From positions 42,343,903 to 42,407,902 of the forward strand of contig NC_079205.1 in assembly GCF_026745355.1 (NCBI RefSeq): 64,000 bases of DNA, written 5' to 3'. Of this stretch, positions 32,501 to 43,259 are shown piece after piece. The stretch comes from Beta vulgaris subsp. vulgaris (taxonomy: Eukaryota > Streptophyta > Magnoliopsida > Caryophyllales > Amaranthaceae). Numbering within the stretch: the stretch's first letter is position 1; every line of letters begins with the position of its first letter. The position numbers and the translations under genes were made by a program. Under the pieces are notes generated by a model. It was not told where the DNA came from. It ran no database searches and saw only the letters and a program-made list of their open reading frames with translations.

Positions 32501-33461
32501 TTGATTGTCATACTTTCTGCTGGTAAAGTAGTGGGATTGAGCTCATTTGACCAAAGTTATGATGGCTTTTGTAGGAAATTCAGAGAGGAAGTGCAGTTCC
32601 GTTGAGCAGGTGTCGTCTGTAGACTTGAAAACGTGAGTGCTCTTAACATTCCAGAGTAAAAGCCCCTCCCCCTTCCCCCATGAAGAGACATGTGAATGCT
32701 GAGTTATTGGGGATGAATATAGTTTATTCTGTATAAAGTGTACATTTAGTTGTAATAAAGCATCACGCCAGCTTTGATGCTTGAGTGACAATTATGATTA
32801 TGAAAGCCTCATGTAAGCTACAAATTTTACTAGTAGTGTTCATATATTACATCGCATGAATATAATTTGTCTCAATCCCTGTATATTAGCTCGAGTACTG
32901 CTCCGTTGTGTCGCTGTTCTTTTATGTTCTCCTTTGCTATACCTTCTGAAGCAGATTTTGTGTCACCTGTGTTTTTTTTTTCCTTCTGAACTTTGGACGT
33001 CTTTTTGCTCAATTTATATTCTGATTGCGAAGACTTATTACATGAAATCAGGAGTGTTACGATTACCGAGGCATTACGGATGCAAATGGAAGTTCAGAAG
33101 CAGCTCCATGAACAGCTTGAGGTATGTTTTCTTTCAGTATAATTTGAGGTTTGAGCAGCTTATTGGCGTGAATGTGAAACAACTCGGATTTTTTTGTTTT
33201 TGGCTTTTTGCTTAACCTCTTGCATATATGTTTCAGATACAACGTAAACTGCAGTTGCAGATTGAAGAACAGGGGAAGTACCTTCTACAAATGCTTGAGA
33301 ACCAGAATAAGACTGAGAAGGAAAAAGTGAAGTCCGTGCCATCATCCACAGGTGATGATATCTCCCCTCCGAAAGATAAATCAGAGGCCTCTGCCAGTGA
33401 TGCTGGCGGTTCTGGTTCTCCTCCTCTGAAGCGTCCCAGGACAGATGATTCGGTGCTTTAA
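29424..33461 (+). CDS. PHL1: PHR1/PHL1-like MYB-CC transcription factor (7 coding exons, 433 aa)
   Basis: Coding exons: 29424-30065, 30615-30804, 31399-31475, 31557-31596, 32575-32632, 33052-33121, 33237-33461. All are bounded by GT-AG and keep one frame to TAA. The product is a GARP-type MYB-CC factor. A single MYB repeat spans about residues 255-306 ('[20 protein letters not shown]', 'ATPKGVLK', 'VKSHLQKYRTAR'). A coiled coil with the diagnostic LHEQLE motif lies at 354-359, with '[11 protein letters not shown]' following. The family binds P1BS sites (GNATATNC) as dimers and activates phosphate-starvation genes in the nucleus, restrained by SPX proteins when phosphate is plentiful. The N-terminal '[11 protein letters not shown]' and '[11 protein letters not shown]' segments look closest to Arabidopsis PHL1. 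A basic KRPR near the C-terminus could be a nuclear signal. The gene looks intact; the ortholog choice (PHR1 versus PHL1) is less sure. Confidence 0.9.
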
Positions 33462-34009
33462 TACAAGTTATTATCGGGTTCATACTCTTTTTTGCAGTTC
33501 CTAGATATGACGTGGGTATATTTTATATAGCCGTTGGTTTGAGGGGCTGTAACTTATTTGTGCCAATGATGATATACCCTCTGTTAGAATGAAGTTTACC
33601 CTCTTACTCAAAAATAGCGAAACTGAAATGCTTCAGATTGTCTTCTTTTCTAGGTTCCTGATCTGTGAAAAAAATTGTCAGGTTGAATGTAAACTGATAA
33701 AATGGTGATTAGTATAACTTAGTTCAAAACTTCTAATTACTGTACATTACTGATTCCGATTCCGGCACGAAGTCTGATTGATTAGATGACATCCATTGCA
33801 GCGTTGTTTTCTTTTTCCTTTTTTTTATGCCAAAGTTAGCAGCTGCTTTACCACAGATTTGCAAGAACTCGAATTACTATCCACTATATTAGATTGGATT
33901 TCTGTAATAATTTATTCTGGTAACAGACTTGTTGATGAATTGAAGTAAGATCACTTGAACTAGTATGAATATGAACGGAATGCTACTTCTGTATGAAATG
34001 CAAGCGTCC
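33462..34009 (+). other. PHL1 3' UTR and downstream spacer
   Basis: AT-rich sequence after the PHL1 stop; the transcript end is not fixed. No other gene before the LINE target site at 34010. Confidence 0.5.
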
Positions 34010-34028
34010 CTACTTCCTATTCTCTATT
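34010..34028. repeat. LINE target-site duplication, 19 bp (3' side)
   Basis: CTACTTCCTATTCTCTATT here is identical to 40699-40717, flanking the LINE. Confidence 0.93.
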
Positions 34029-34135
34029 TTTTTTTAGAAGGAAAGAAAACTAGGTTAATCCCAGATGGTGGGAAAACCTAACTCATCCTTCCGGATGATG
34101 AAGGAGAGCCCGGGAGGGAGCTCCGACAAGGAGAG

Positions 34136-37100
34136 CTAGAGTTGGTGGTGAGTTTTCCTCCAATTCGCAAGAAGATCTGCCGCTTGGTTAGCTTCTCGGA
34201 AGCAATGCTGGATGGATCACGTTTGATTCCAGTTTGTTGAGATCTTGACCTGCATCGTAAATAATATTAGAAATTTCCCAAGGGACCCGCCACTCTCTCC
34301 TAATTGAATTAACGACCACTAAGTTATCTCCTACTTCAAGTTTTCTTATATTAAGGGAAATAACCGTCTTCAGACCAAAGTAGAGGCCCATTGCTTCCGC
34401 CATCAGTATGGAAGAGTTCAAGGGGAGTTTTTTAGCCCCGAGCTAGATTGGGTTGCCACTATGATCTCTGATTATAAACCCAAAAGAGCAATGCTGGAAC
34501 TTTGATTTTGATCTATCAAAATTTAATTTGTACCAGCCCTCTTTGGGCGGAATCCACGCTACTTGGCAAGGAATGGGCTGGGTAGACCGAGGGATTTTGT
34601 TGTACATTATGTCCTCACATATTTTTTCTTCACTACTATTACTAGTCCAAGGTTCATAGCAGCTTTTGACAATTATTGACGCATTTTGGACGTTAACCGT
34701 TTCTTCATTGAAGCAGATCTTATTGCGAAAAAACCAAATGAACCACCAACTTATCATAATTTTCTGAAGTTCTTTCAAGGTATTTTTTGTTCGGATCAAA
34801 TTTAGAATTACATTCATATTTTCTTCCATAATTATACCTTCTTGTATTTTCCGCCATTCAGAGAGCTAGGAGATGGATTTAAACAAATCTTTCAAGAATG
34901 GGTAATCTAGGAGAAGGTGGCGAGTTGTCTCTGTGTGGTGGTTACAAAAAACACAGGGAAGGGGGACAGCTACGTGGCTTCGGAAGAGGCGTTCCTTTGT
35001 CGGGAGGCCATCATTACAAATTTTCCAAATGAAGTTGCTAACCTTGGGAGGCACATGGATCTTCCAAATCCACCTAAAGGAGCATTTTTGGATGTTTTCT
35101 GGCGTAATTCCTCGGATAAGGAGTGCTGCAGACTTGGTAGTAAATTCCCCACTAGGGGTGAGTCTCCAATACATTTTATCTGGGATATCATTCGTTGGGA
35201 TCGGGGTGTTGATAATTGCTTGGACTATTTATACCGGGAGACAATTCTCAAGTGCTTGGATATTCCATGTTTTATTTGGCAGGAAGAAGTCTTCTACTTT
35301 TTGCTCATGGTTGTTGTATGTTGGGGCTATATCTATCAATGGGTATGGGAAAAGCCAATTGTCTTTTCAAAATAAGATGGTTTTTCCATTACCCACCTTC
35401 CATTGAAGTCCTTTAGTGAAGGTGGGTCATAATTCATTAAATTTTTCCACTGCCAGGAAGCTGTTTGGGAGGGATCATACTCAAATAGGGAGTCGAATTT
35501 TAGATATTTTTTCTTTACTAGTTGGACCCAAAGATTGTTCGGGTCTACTAGGATTCGCCAAAGGAGCTTCATTTGCATTGCTTTGTTGTTGACATCCGCT
35601 TTTCGGAGTCCTAAACCACCTAAGAATTTTGGCTTACATATCCTATCCCATCCAATTAGATTATGAGTTGTCTTATCTATGTGGCTGACGGTTCCAAAAG
35701 AAATTCCAACAAATCTTATCTAAGTTTGAGAGAGTATTCCCCGGTAGTGAAAAGCTTTGCATTTGGTGATTTGGTTTTGCAGCCAAGCATGATCTGATTA
35801 GAGTAGTTCTACCAGCTTAGGAAATGGAGTTAGCCTTCCATTTTGACAATTGGTTTGTGGTGCTTGAGATTATTTTACCAAACGTGAGGGAATTAACTCT
35901 TTTGTCTATTATAGGGCAACCTAGGTAGGATTCTAAAGAGAACACATGATACATGCCTAGTATGTCTTGGAATGTTGTTATTAGGTGATTTGGAACATTG
36001 CTAGTGCATTGGAATGCCGATTTATGGTAATTAACTAGTTGTCCTGACATGGTGCAGTACTTGTTTAAAATATCTTTTATTAATTGGCAAGATTGGTGGT
36101 TTGCTTTTGCGAAAATCATGGTGTCATCAACGAATGTTAGGAATGGGATTATCATTCGTGCATGGCCCGGGCTGACCCTAAGAGCTTGCGTCCTCTCTAG
36201 TCCATCGTAGTCCAATTGTCTAGCTAGGAGTTCTGCACATAGAATGAATAGATATGGGGATAGGGGGTCTCCCTGTCTAATTCCCCTGGATGGGAAAAAT
36301 TGATTAGACGGGATCCCATTAACTAGGACAGAGAAAGACATTGTGGTAATACATTATCTGATCCATTGGATCCACTGTTGACATAATCCCAATTTCTCAA
36401 GTGTGATGATTATATAAACCCATTCTAGTCTGTCATATGCTTTCTCCATGTCCAACTTTATAGCTATCCAACCAGATGATCCTGTTTTTCTTTTAAATGC
36501 ATGAAATATTTCATGAGCCATAAGAATATTGTCTTGGATTAGTCTTTCGGGCACGAATGCCCCTTGGAGGGGGTGAATAATTTTTCCTAGTACTTGTTTT
36601 AGCCTGTTTACTAGAATTTTTGATATAATCTTGTATATTATGGAACATAGGCTAATCGGACGATAGTGATTTGTTGTACTAGGGTTCTCCACTTTTGGGA
36701 TTAGAGCTATGAATGTATGATTAATTTCCTTTAGAAGCTTCCCTGAATGGAGGAAAGCTTTAACTGCTCTAATTATTGACTTTCTGATGATGCCCCAATA
36801 TTTCTCGAAAAATAGTGGGGGGTATCCATTTGGCCCTGGGGATTTATCCGGGTCCAATTGGAAAACTGCTTCCTTGATTTCTTGGTCCGATATCTGGGCA
36901 CAGAGTTTTATGTTTTCTTCGTGGGTAATTATGGGGTCTAGGATTTTGAAATCTTTTGAGGGGTCAAAATGACTTGCTTGGTTTGCTTTAAACCGTTCTT
37001 TGAAATCTTCTTTTACTAGTTTTCTAATGATTTTGGGATTTTTGGAATTGACATTGTTATTTGTGGTATAGTTTTTTAGCAAATTTCTATTTTTACGAAT

Positions 37101-38224
37101 CGAGGCAACCCTATGGAAAAAAGTATTATTCTGGTCGCCTAGCTTCATGTGTTTTATTTTACTTCTCTGCTGCCAATAAGCTATTGAGAATTTGAATAAT
37201 TCGTATCATTTTTTTAGTAACCTGCCGTATAGCTTCTTCGATTTAATAGATGTTATGTTATCAATAATGTGGGGTTGTATTTGGCCCATTTGCTCTTCTA
37301 TTTTCCTAATTTGCGTTGTTACATTACCAAATTTATTACAACTCCATTCTTTTGCTTTAACTTTCAGCATTTTACACTTTTGAGAGAGACAAAACATATT
37401 GAAATCATTGAGTCTTTTATTCCATATTTTTGCTACTAAGATTGAAAATCTTTTCGAAACGTCCATTGCTTTTTAAATCTAAACGGGAGTGCTTTAGTCG
37501 TTTCTCTATCTTTATCAAATACTAATTGTATTTGGCAGTGATTCGAAGAGGTAAATACATGATTTATTATGTTAGCTGTCGGGAATTGTTCTATAAACTT
37601 TGTCAATGCCATCCCCCTATCTAGTCTTTCCCATATGTTGTTTTCCCCCATTAATATTTTCCTTCATGTAAATGTTTGGCCAGAGTGGGGGATATCTATT
37701 ATGTCTAGTTTAGCCCTTACTTGTTCTATTCGTTTGAATCTGGCAAAAGAAGGCACTGCCCCTCCCTTTCTTTTCTTGCATGTTTCGTATCTTATTATAG
37801 TCCCCAATGATAATGTACATTGTTGATAGAGAACGTACGAATTGAATTAGTTATCGCCAAAATTGATCCTTATCCGCATAGCTTGGTGGGGCATATATAA
37901 AAATAGCAGTGAAGTAGATACTAGAGTTTAGAATACATATCTCACTTGCAATAAAACGATTGGCTTTTAGTATTACTCTTAAATTAAAAGGGTTTACAAT
38001 GTTGTCTTTCCAAAAGAGCCATAACCCTCCGGAGAGGCCAATAGAAGGGACATAATCAAAAAATTGAAACCCACATTTATGAGCTAATTCATAAGTAGGG
38101 GGAATACATGTTTTATTTCACTTAGTACCATAATACTAACGTGGTTGGCAATGCAAAAATCTCGTACTTCATTCATAGCAGTCTTTCTCATAGCACCCCT
38201 AATGTTCCAAAAGCCAATACACAT
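34136..38224 (-). pseudogene. LINE ORF2: endonuclease, reverse transcriptase, RNase H
   Basis: ATG at 38224 starts 'MCIGFWNIRGA', the usual beginning of the APE-type endonuclease, with a 'GDYN' motif further on. RT follows: 'DPDKSPGPNGYPPLFFEKYW', 'HYRPISLCSIIYKIISKILV', 'IRQGDPLSPYLFILCAELLA' and the catalytic FVDD ('LTFVDDTMIFAKA'). A zf-RVT domain occupies 35174-34866 ('FRWIWKIHVPPKVSNFIWKI', C-x2-C...H). RNase H occupies 34829-34140 ('LNFDRSKS', 'AEAMGLYFGL', 'VGDN'), a domain added in plant L1 elements. The stop is near 34136. Frameshifts near 37450, 36350, 35815, 34865 and 34200 break the frame. Sense is opposite to PHL1. Confidence 0.9.
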
Positions 38225-38242
38225 AATTTCTTAATTAAGCGA

Positions 38243-39868
38243 TCAGTTTCTTGCCCTCTTCAGAGAGGTAGAGGTTGCATCATCTTCTTCGCCATCCTTT
38301 TCATTTCTCTTAGAAACATCCGACGGGAGAGATGAGTTGGAATTTGTTGGTTGTTCAACCTCTAGTCCTTCAATCTGTTTCAAGAAGGAGTCATCTGAAT
38401 TCAAGGAGTGAAATGGACAGAGAGCCATGTTAGAGTGACTTGTACTGTCACTGATGTTATCTAGCAGGATTGGGCCTTTCTCAGGATCATTCCTCCACAT
38501 TTCTTTTTCCAATTTGTCTAGTTGATCTTCTATAGAGTTAGTGGCTTTCGTGGGGCTTACAAATTGGAGGATTTAGCCACCCTTATCTCCATAGACTTCC
38601 AGCATTGAGGGAGCAACATCAGCATTAATCCCTTCAATCATTACTTGCTTCCTAGAAAGGTCAGGGATTTGGATTGGGAGCATGACGTTTGGATTCTCAT
38701 CATTATGGGGATTACATGGGGCTTTAGGGTTTGCCACCCGCAAAGATCTTTTACCTCTTGCATTTTCAGGTACTGAAATCCACCCATCTGGGTTCTTTTT
38801 TTTCTCTGAATATGAGCTCATAGGATTTTTTCGAACTCCCACTTCCCTGGCTGAGAGAAGTGGGTTTGGAGGAGCATTGATATTCACATGCTTCATTGAA
38901 TCTTCAGCTTGGGGAGATACTTTAGCCCTCTGTCTAGGCTTTGCATGCACCACATAGGTTGGCTGAGCCGTGGTGTATTTCGCTTCTGCCCTAGCAGAGG
39001 GAGCGGGCCTCTCTCCAGCCATCTCAGCATAATGACGAGATTTTTCAAGCACTATTTTCACCTCTTTGGGAGGAGTGTGTAGCACTGGACAGGAGTCTAT
39101 GGTGTGTGCAACTTCACCACAAAAAGCACAACCTTCAGAGAAGTCTTCAAACCGTATTAGATAACCAAATTTTTTTGCCTCCCTTCCTTACAATTTCAGC
39201 ATATGTTTTGAGAGGTTTTGATATGTCCACAGAGATGCACGCTCTTGCGAAGCGTATTTTGTTTCTTAAGAGGGACCTTTGGTCTAGCCTTATGAACTTA
39301 CCAATATTATTCATTTCTACCAAATTAGCCACAGATTGACCATTAAGGAGCTCTGTCGGGAATCGAGGGATCCGAATCCACAAATCCACATTTTGGATTT
39401 CTTCTGAGAATGGGTCAAAAATGGCTCCAGGGTTGGAGCACAAGGAGTTCCCCCTACACATGCCAAGGGCGCTCCTCTCACACCAAATCCCTGTCAGCTG
39501 CATTGGCAAATCGTAGAAGGGTCCATTGATTACCCAGTTCTAGGTACGCAACATCCCCTCTCACCATTTTCCAATCAGCTTTGGTTCTTGAGATGATTGT
39601 GCGCATGTCTAGGGGGTCTCCTAGGATTTTACCAAACAAGTAGAAAGCAGTAAGCTCCTCAATGTCTTGTTGGACTTGAGGGAGTTCACCTAGAGAGGGT
39701 TGATTGGACTCATTAATTTCAGGGGTGGGTTGAGGGGGAAGGTCCTCTAGAGGGTTTGAGGGGGGGGGGAGCAGGGATTTGTATGGAGGGGGGAAGGGAA
39801 TCAGAGGAGTCTGGGGTTTTGCTAAAACCCTGAACAACCGCTTCTTTGAAAGTTTTCTTATCCGCCAT
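38243..39868 (-). pseudogene. LINE ORF1 with CCHC zinc knuckle
   Basis: ATG at 39868 begins a Pro-rich leader, then a DUF4283-type RNA-binding region ('TAFYLFGKILGDP', 'DLWIRIPRFPTELLNGQS'), then a CCHC knuckle ('CAFCGEVAHTIDSC', near 39130-39090). The tail is basic and ends at 38243 ('TSTSLKRARN'). Breaks include a run of nine Gs near 39758-39768 that shifts frame, a shift near 39500, and an in-frame TAA near 38570. ORF1 would coat LINE RNA. It ends 18 bp before ORF2 starts, as in other bicistronic LINEs. Confidence 0.85.
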
Positions 39869-39888
39869 ATCAGCGGGAACCAGAATAA

Positions 39889-40533
39889 TTATCTAAAGTG
39901 TGGGAGAATTATTCTTGACAAATATATTTTTGAGAGGCTTAAATGAGAAGGACTTACCTGGCTACTCTTTATATAGAGAGGGCCAATTTTTGGCTCAAGT
40001 TTTTTGCTCTTTCTGTTTCTTCCTTGAAGTTGACTCTGCTTCAGTCTTGTTGAATGGAGTTTACCCTTGAATGTGTTTCCCTTGCGCAAGTAGCATCCCC
40101 ATAAGATCCAATTGGTGATTACCAATTTATCACTTTCGCCCCTCTGACTTTTCGGAAACCTCGCCATAAAGCCCATTTGGGGTAGAAGGTTAATTTGGGA
40201 GAAGTAGTGAACTCTCGAAAATCTTAAGTCTGAAGTTGTAGACTTGTGAGATCTGAAAAGATACCAGTGTAGTCTTCTAAAGGCGTTTTTGAAGTGCCAG
40301 GTTCTTTTGTCTTCTTTAGAATTGGTTGGTGGTGGTCTTTTCTTTTCAGGCAATTGATTATCCTGCCTTTCTTTGTCTACTGGGTAAAGGAGTTCACCTT
40401 CCCTTTGAGGAAGGAAATAGTTTGCAGTAGGTATTGAGTCATTTGAGAAGATAAGCTTTTGACCACCAGATTTTGTGAATTTCTTCGACACCTCGCGAGG
40501 AGATCTACTATAATTTGGGCTGAAAATCTTCAC
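39889..40533 (-). CDS. Open frame in the LINE 5' leader, 214 codons, unidentified
   Basis: An uninterrupted minus-strand ORF (ATG 40533) runs through the leader and stops 20 bp before ORF1's ATG. It is basic (many Lys/Arg) with several Ser runs and no domain I recognise. It is longer than expected by chance in such AT-rich DNA and is open although ORF1 and ORF2 are broken. It could be a genuine extra LINE protein, a captured piece, or coincidence. Confidence 0.4.
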   Translation of the reverse strand: MKIFSPNYSRSPREVSKKFTKSGGQKLIFSNDSIPTANYFLPQREGELLYPVDKERQDNQLPEKKRPPPTNSKEDKRTWHFKNAFRRLHWYLFRSHKSTTSDLRFSRVHYFSQINLLPQMGFMARFPKSQRGESDKLVITNWILWGCYLRKGNTFKGKLHSTRLKQSQLQGRNRKSKKLEPKIGPLYIKSSQVSPSHLSLSKIYLSRIILPHFR

Positions 40534-40698
40534 AGGAATATAGAATAGGTTGTTTGATAAGAGGATTAGTTGTAGTATGAAAGTGGTTCTAGTTGATTTT
40601 CTTGTTTGAGATCTAAAAAATTTCTTGGGGCTTTGGGGCTGGGTTTACTTTTCTCCTCTCTCTTTCTCTCTCTAGTTCTCTCTCTCATAGTTTTTCTA

Positions 40699-40717
40699 CT
40701 ACTTCCTATTCTCTATT
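40699..40717. repeat. LINE target-site duplication, 19 bp (5' side)
   Basis: Identical to 34010-34028. Confidence 0.93.
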
Positions 40718-41514
40718 GTACACTTAAGTATACATATGCATTCCCCCCACACATGTTTTCTTCAAAGACTTCTATGTGCGGTAATGAAAAATTTAAGAAA
40801 AACACATAATTGTTGTAAAATTGCGTTACCAACAGTAATCATTTATATCTATTGACTATCAGAAGATTGTGTAGCTATACATTGAAAATATGTCAATAAT
40901 GATATTATAAAAGGGAAAATTGGTATTGACACCAACTATAGCTTTATTTGCAAGAAGTAACACGTATCAGAGTTAGGACTCCACGATACCAATTATAAAT
41001 ATGGGTGCAGTTCTTGTTTTCTATTTTCCCAAAATATAATTCCTATTTCTATAAATAGAGATTCTTCTTAAAAATACCCTCGTTTTCTTTTTTTGATTAC
41101 AACTTTATCCTCGGTTTTCTATGGAATATTGGGCCACAATTAATGAAAAATGAGATCTTCCTTACTAATTTTCCCATTTCCTTTAGGTCATTACATGACC
41201 CCAACAAATTCATTTTCTACTGTGACTTTTTCTCTCTCCTAAACCGATTTACTTTTCCTCTCTTCATCTGTTCGTACCTAAACTCTAGAATTTTCTTCAT
41301 CTCTCTCTCCTCCCATATTCAGATTTGGGACAAATACTCTAATTTGATCGTTTCTTCTTCTTGAAAAATGTTGAGTTTATTACGTTCACGTGTTTTTCAC
41401 TCTCAAATTATGTATACGAATTTCCATTTTTTCCGCGTTATTGGAATCAATTCACCTATTTCATCCTCCATAAAAGGCGATGATACAAATCTGTAGTCTA
41501 CAGCGCAAAAAATT

Positions 41515-41859
41515 GTGATTCTCTCCCACATTGTTCTTGCATGTTCAATTAATCTTCATCTTCATCCTTCAAAGCCTGTAGATTCGATAATTTTGGGTAA
41601 AATTTTGCGCTTAGTCCCCTGTTCTTTGAAGATGAGTTACGAGTTTTCTCATTCTTCCAAAGATGATGTGCCAAGTGACACATATTTTTGTTCTGATTAT
41701 CCTACATGTGAGTTGGGTAAAGAATGTCAAGGATTTCATAGTTACAGTCCCCAATCAAAAAAAATCTTTTTGAGAAAGATTCATCGGAATCTGAGAAAAT
41801 CGAAATACTGCAATTTGAAAAGGAAAGTGAAGGGGGTTTTGGTGAAGAGAAAGCCATAA
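41515..41859 (+). CDS. Unidentified ORF with a CCCH-spaced motif
   Basis: The open frame ends in TAA at 41859; the first true ATG is near 41632 ('MSYEFSHSSKDD'). It contains 'CSDYPTCELGKECQGFH', i.e. C-x5-C-x5-C-x3-H, the spacing of some plant CCCH zinc fingers, followed by a very basic tail (Lys/Arg-rich). The lack of wider similarity, and of a second finger, makes it a weak candidate for a gene or captured fragment. Confidence 0.25.
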   Translation: MILSHIVLACSINLHLHPSKPVDSIILGKILRLVPCSLKMSYEFSHSSKDDVPSDTYFCSDYPTCELGKECQGFHSYSPQSKKIFLRKIHRNLRKSKYCNLKRKVKGVLVKRKP

Positions 41860-42339
41860 AACTATAATTTTGGAAGATCCTGTTTCAAAAAAAATCTGGA
41901 AACGGTAAGAAAGTTGATTTTCTTGTCTCTGTTTCAAGTTTTAACGCCTACAAAAATTCCTATTCGTGCTGAAGAAGGAGATATCGATGATGTAGAATCT
42001 TGTAGTTAAGCTTCTAAATCTCCTACTTTTTTTGGTCTTTTAAAATTGGTGTTTTGTTGCTTATGTTATGTAGTTATAATTATGAAAAAAAATATGTTGT
42101 ATTGTTGATCTTATTATTGTTGTTATGTTTTTTATTGTTATAAGTTTGAAATGAAAATAATGAATTGAAGAGCATTGTGGTTGGTTTTTGATTGTTATTG
42201 TTGCTACACTATTTATTGTCCTAAGTTTTGGTTCAAATGCTCAGTTCAGTTGGTGGTTATTTATGGTTGAAATGATGAAAGATTGTTGTTATTTTTTTGT
42301 AATTGCTGGTTATTGTGCTTATTTTGGTGGATTGTGACT

Positions 42340-42620
42340 AAATTGTTGGTTGCTGGATATTATGGTTAATTGATGAACTGTGATCATTTATTGGTTGGTC
42401 GCTATTGTGGTTACTTTGGTGAATTGTGGTCATTTGTTCTTGATCTTATGTTGGTGGATTGTGAATAAATTGTTGGTTGTTGGATATTGTGGTTAATTTG
42501 ATGAACTGTGATAATTTGTTGGTTGGTGGCTATTGTGGTTACTTTGGTGAATTATGGTCATTTGTTGGGTGTTGGTTATTGATCTTATTTTGGTGAATTG
42601 TGGTTAATTTGGCTCATTTG
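42340..42620. repeat. Imperfect tandem repeat, ~118-bp unit
   Basis: A TTGGTTGCTGGATATTGTGG / TTACTTTGGTGAATTGTGG pattern recurs from about 42345 and again from about 42463, with smaller internal echoes (TTGTTGGTTG...). Confidence 0.55.
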
Positions 42621-43259
42621 GCAATATCAATGATGACAACCTATAAACTGAGACTAAACTACATATGATCTGCATTCACTAACACGTCATATCTGCACCA
42701 GTCTTACAAGACTTTTAGGCGGCGTTTGACAGTTTAGGGTGTTTGTGAATGTGTAGTTCATGTCAATGATAAATGGGGAGTTCTGAGATAACCTTTTACA
42801 AAAATCAATTTTCTGCCAATGAACTTTTTTTAACCATAACTTGGCTAGTAAACTTGATTATGTCATTTTGTTTTTAAAAAAATATCATCTTTGGCCAGTG
42901 AAGTTGTTTTCAAAGAAATGGACATTTTTAAGTTTTTTTTTTTTTGAGATAATCACATAAATGGACATTTTTAGTTCTCTTTTTTTAACCATCTTTTGGC
43001 TACTTGTGTGTTTTATCCACTTTGTGCTCCAATTTGTGATTTTGAAGAAAATATACAGAATCAACATAACAAAATGATTTCATGATATAACATTAGACAA
43101 AGATTTTAAACATTACAAGTTATAAAAGGTAATGACATACTAAACTAAACTAAAACAACATAAATTTGACAGTTTTCCTTAATTAGAAATAGACCTAAAA
43201 TATAGACTAAAGTTACTGACCACAATTTGACAGTTTTTAATTTTTTTTAGCCCCAATGG

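Larger units (their letters stand above)
34029..40698 (-). mobile_element. Full-length L1-type LINE (6.67 kb)
   Basis: It is flanked by a perfect 19-bp duplication. At the 3' end (low coordinates) a run of T on the plus strand is a short poly(A) tail on the element's sense strand. The order on the minus strand is 5' leader with a 214-codon open frame, ORF1 (RNA-binding, zinc knuckle), and ORF2 (endonuclease, RT, zinc-binding domain, RNase H). It is a plant L1-clade LINE that moves by target-primed reverse transcription. Several frameshifts and a stop make it defective in its present form. Confidence 0.93.
40718..43259. other. Spacer with a small unidentified ORF and a diffuse tandem repeat
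   Basis: AT-rich sequence. It includes a possible transcript-like segment at 41340-42010 and the repeat at 42340-42620. No gene could be named. The 3' end of the mariner-like element should lie here, but its TIR was not found. Confidence 0.5.

Noticed and set aside
33160..33483. 107-codon minus-strand ORF
   Set aside because: Antisense shadow of the last PHL1 exon, whose plus frame is clearly coding.
34917..35416. Plus-strand ORFs of 66-157 codons
   Set aside because: They lie antisense to the LINE zinc-binding and RT regions and are shadows of that coding sequence.
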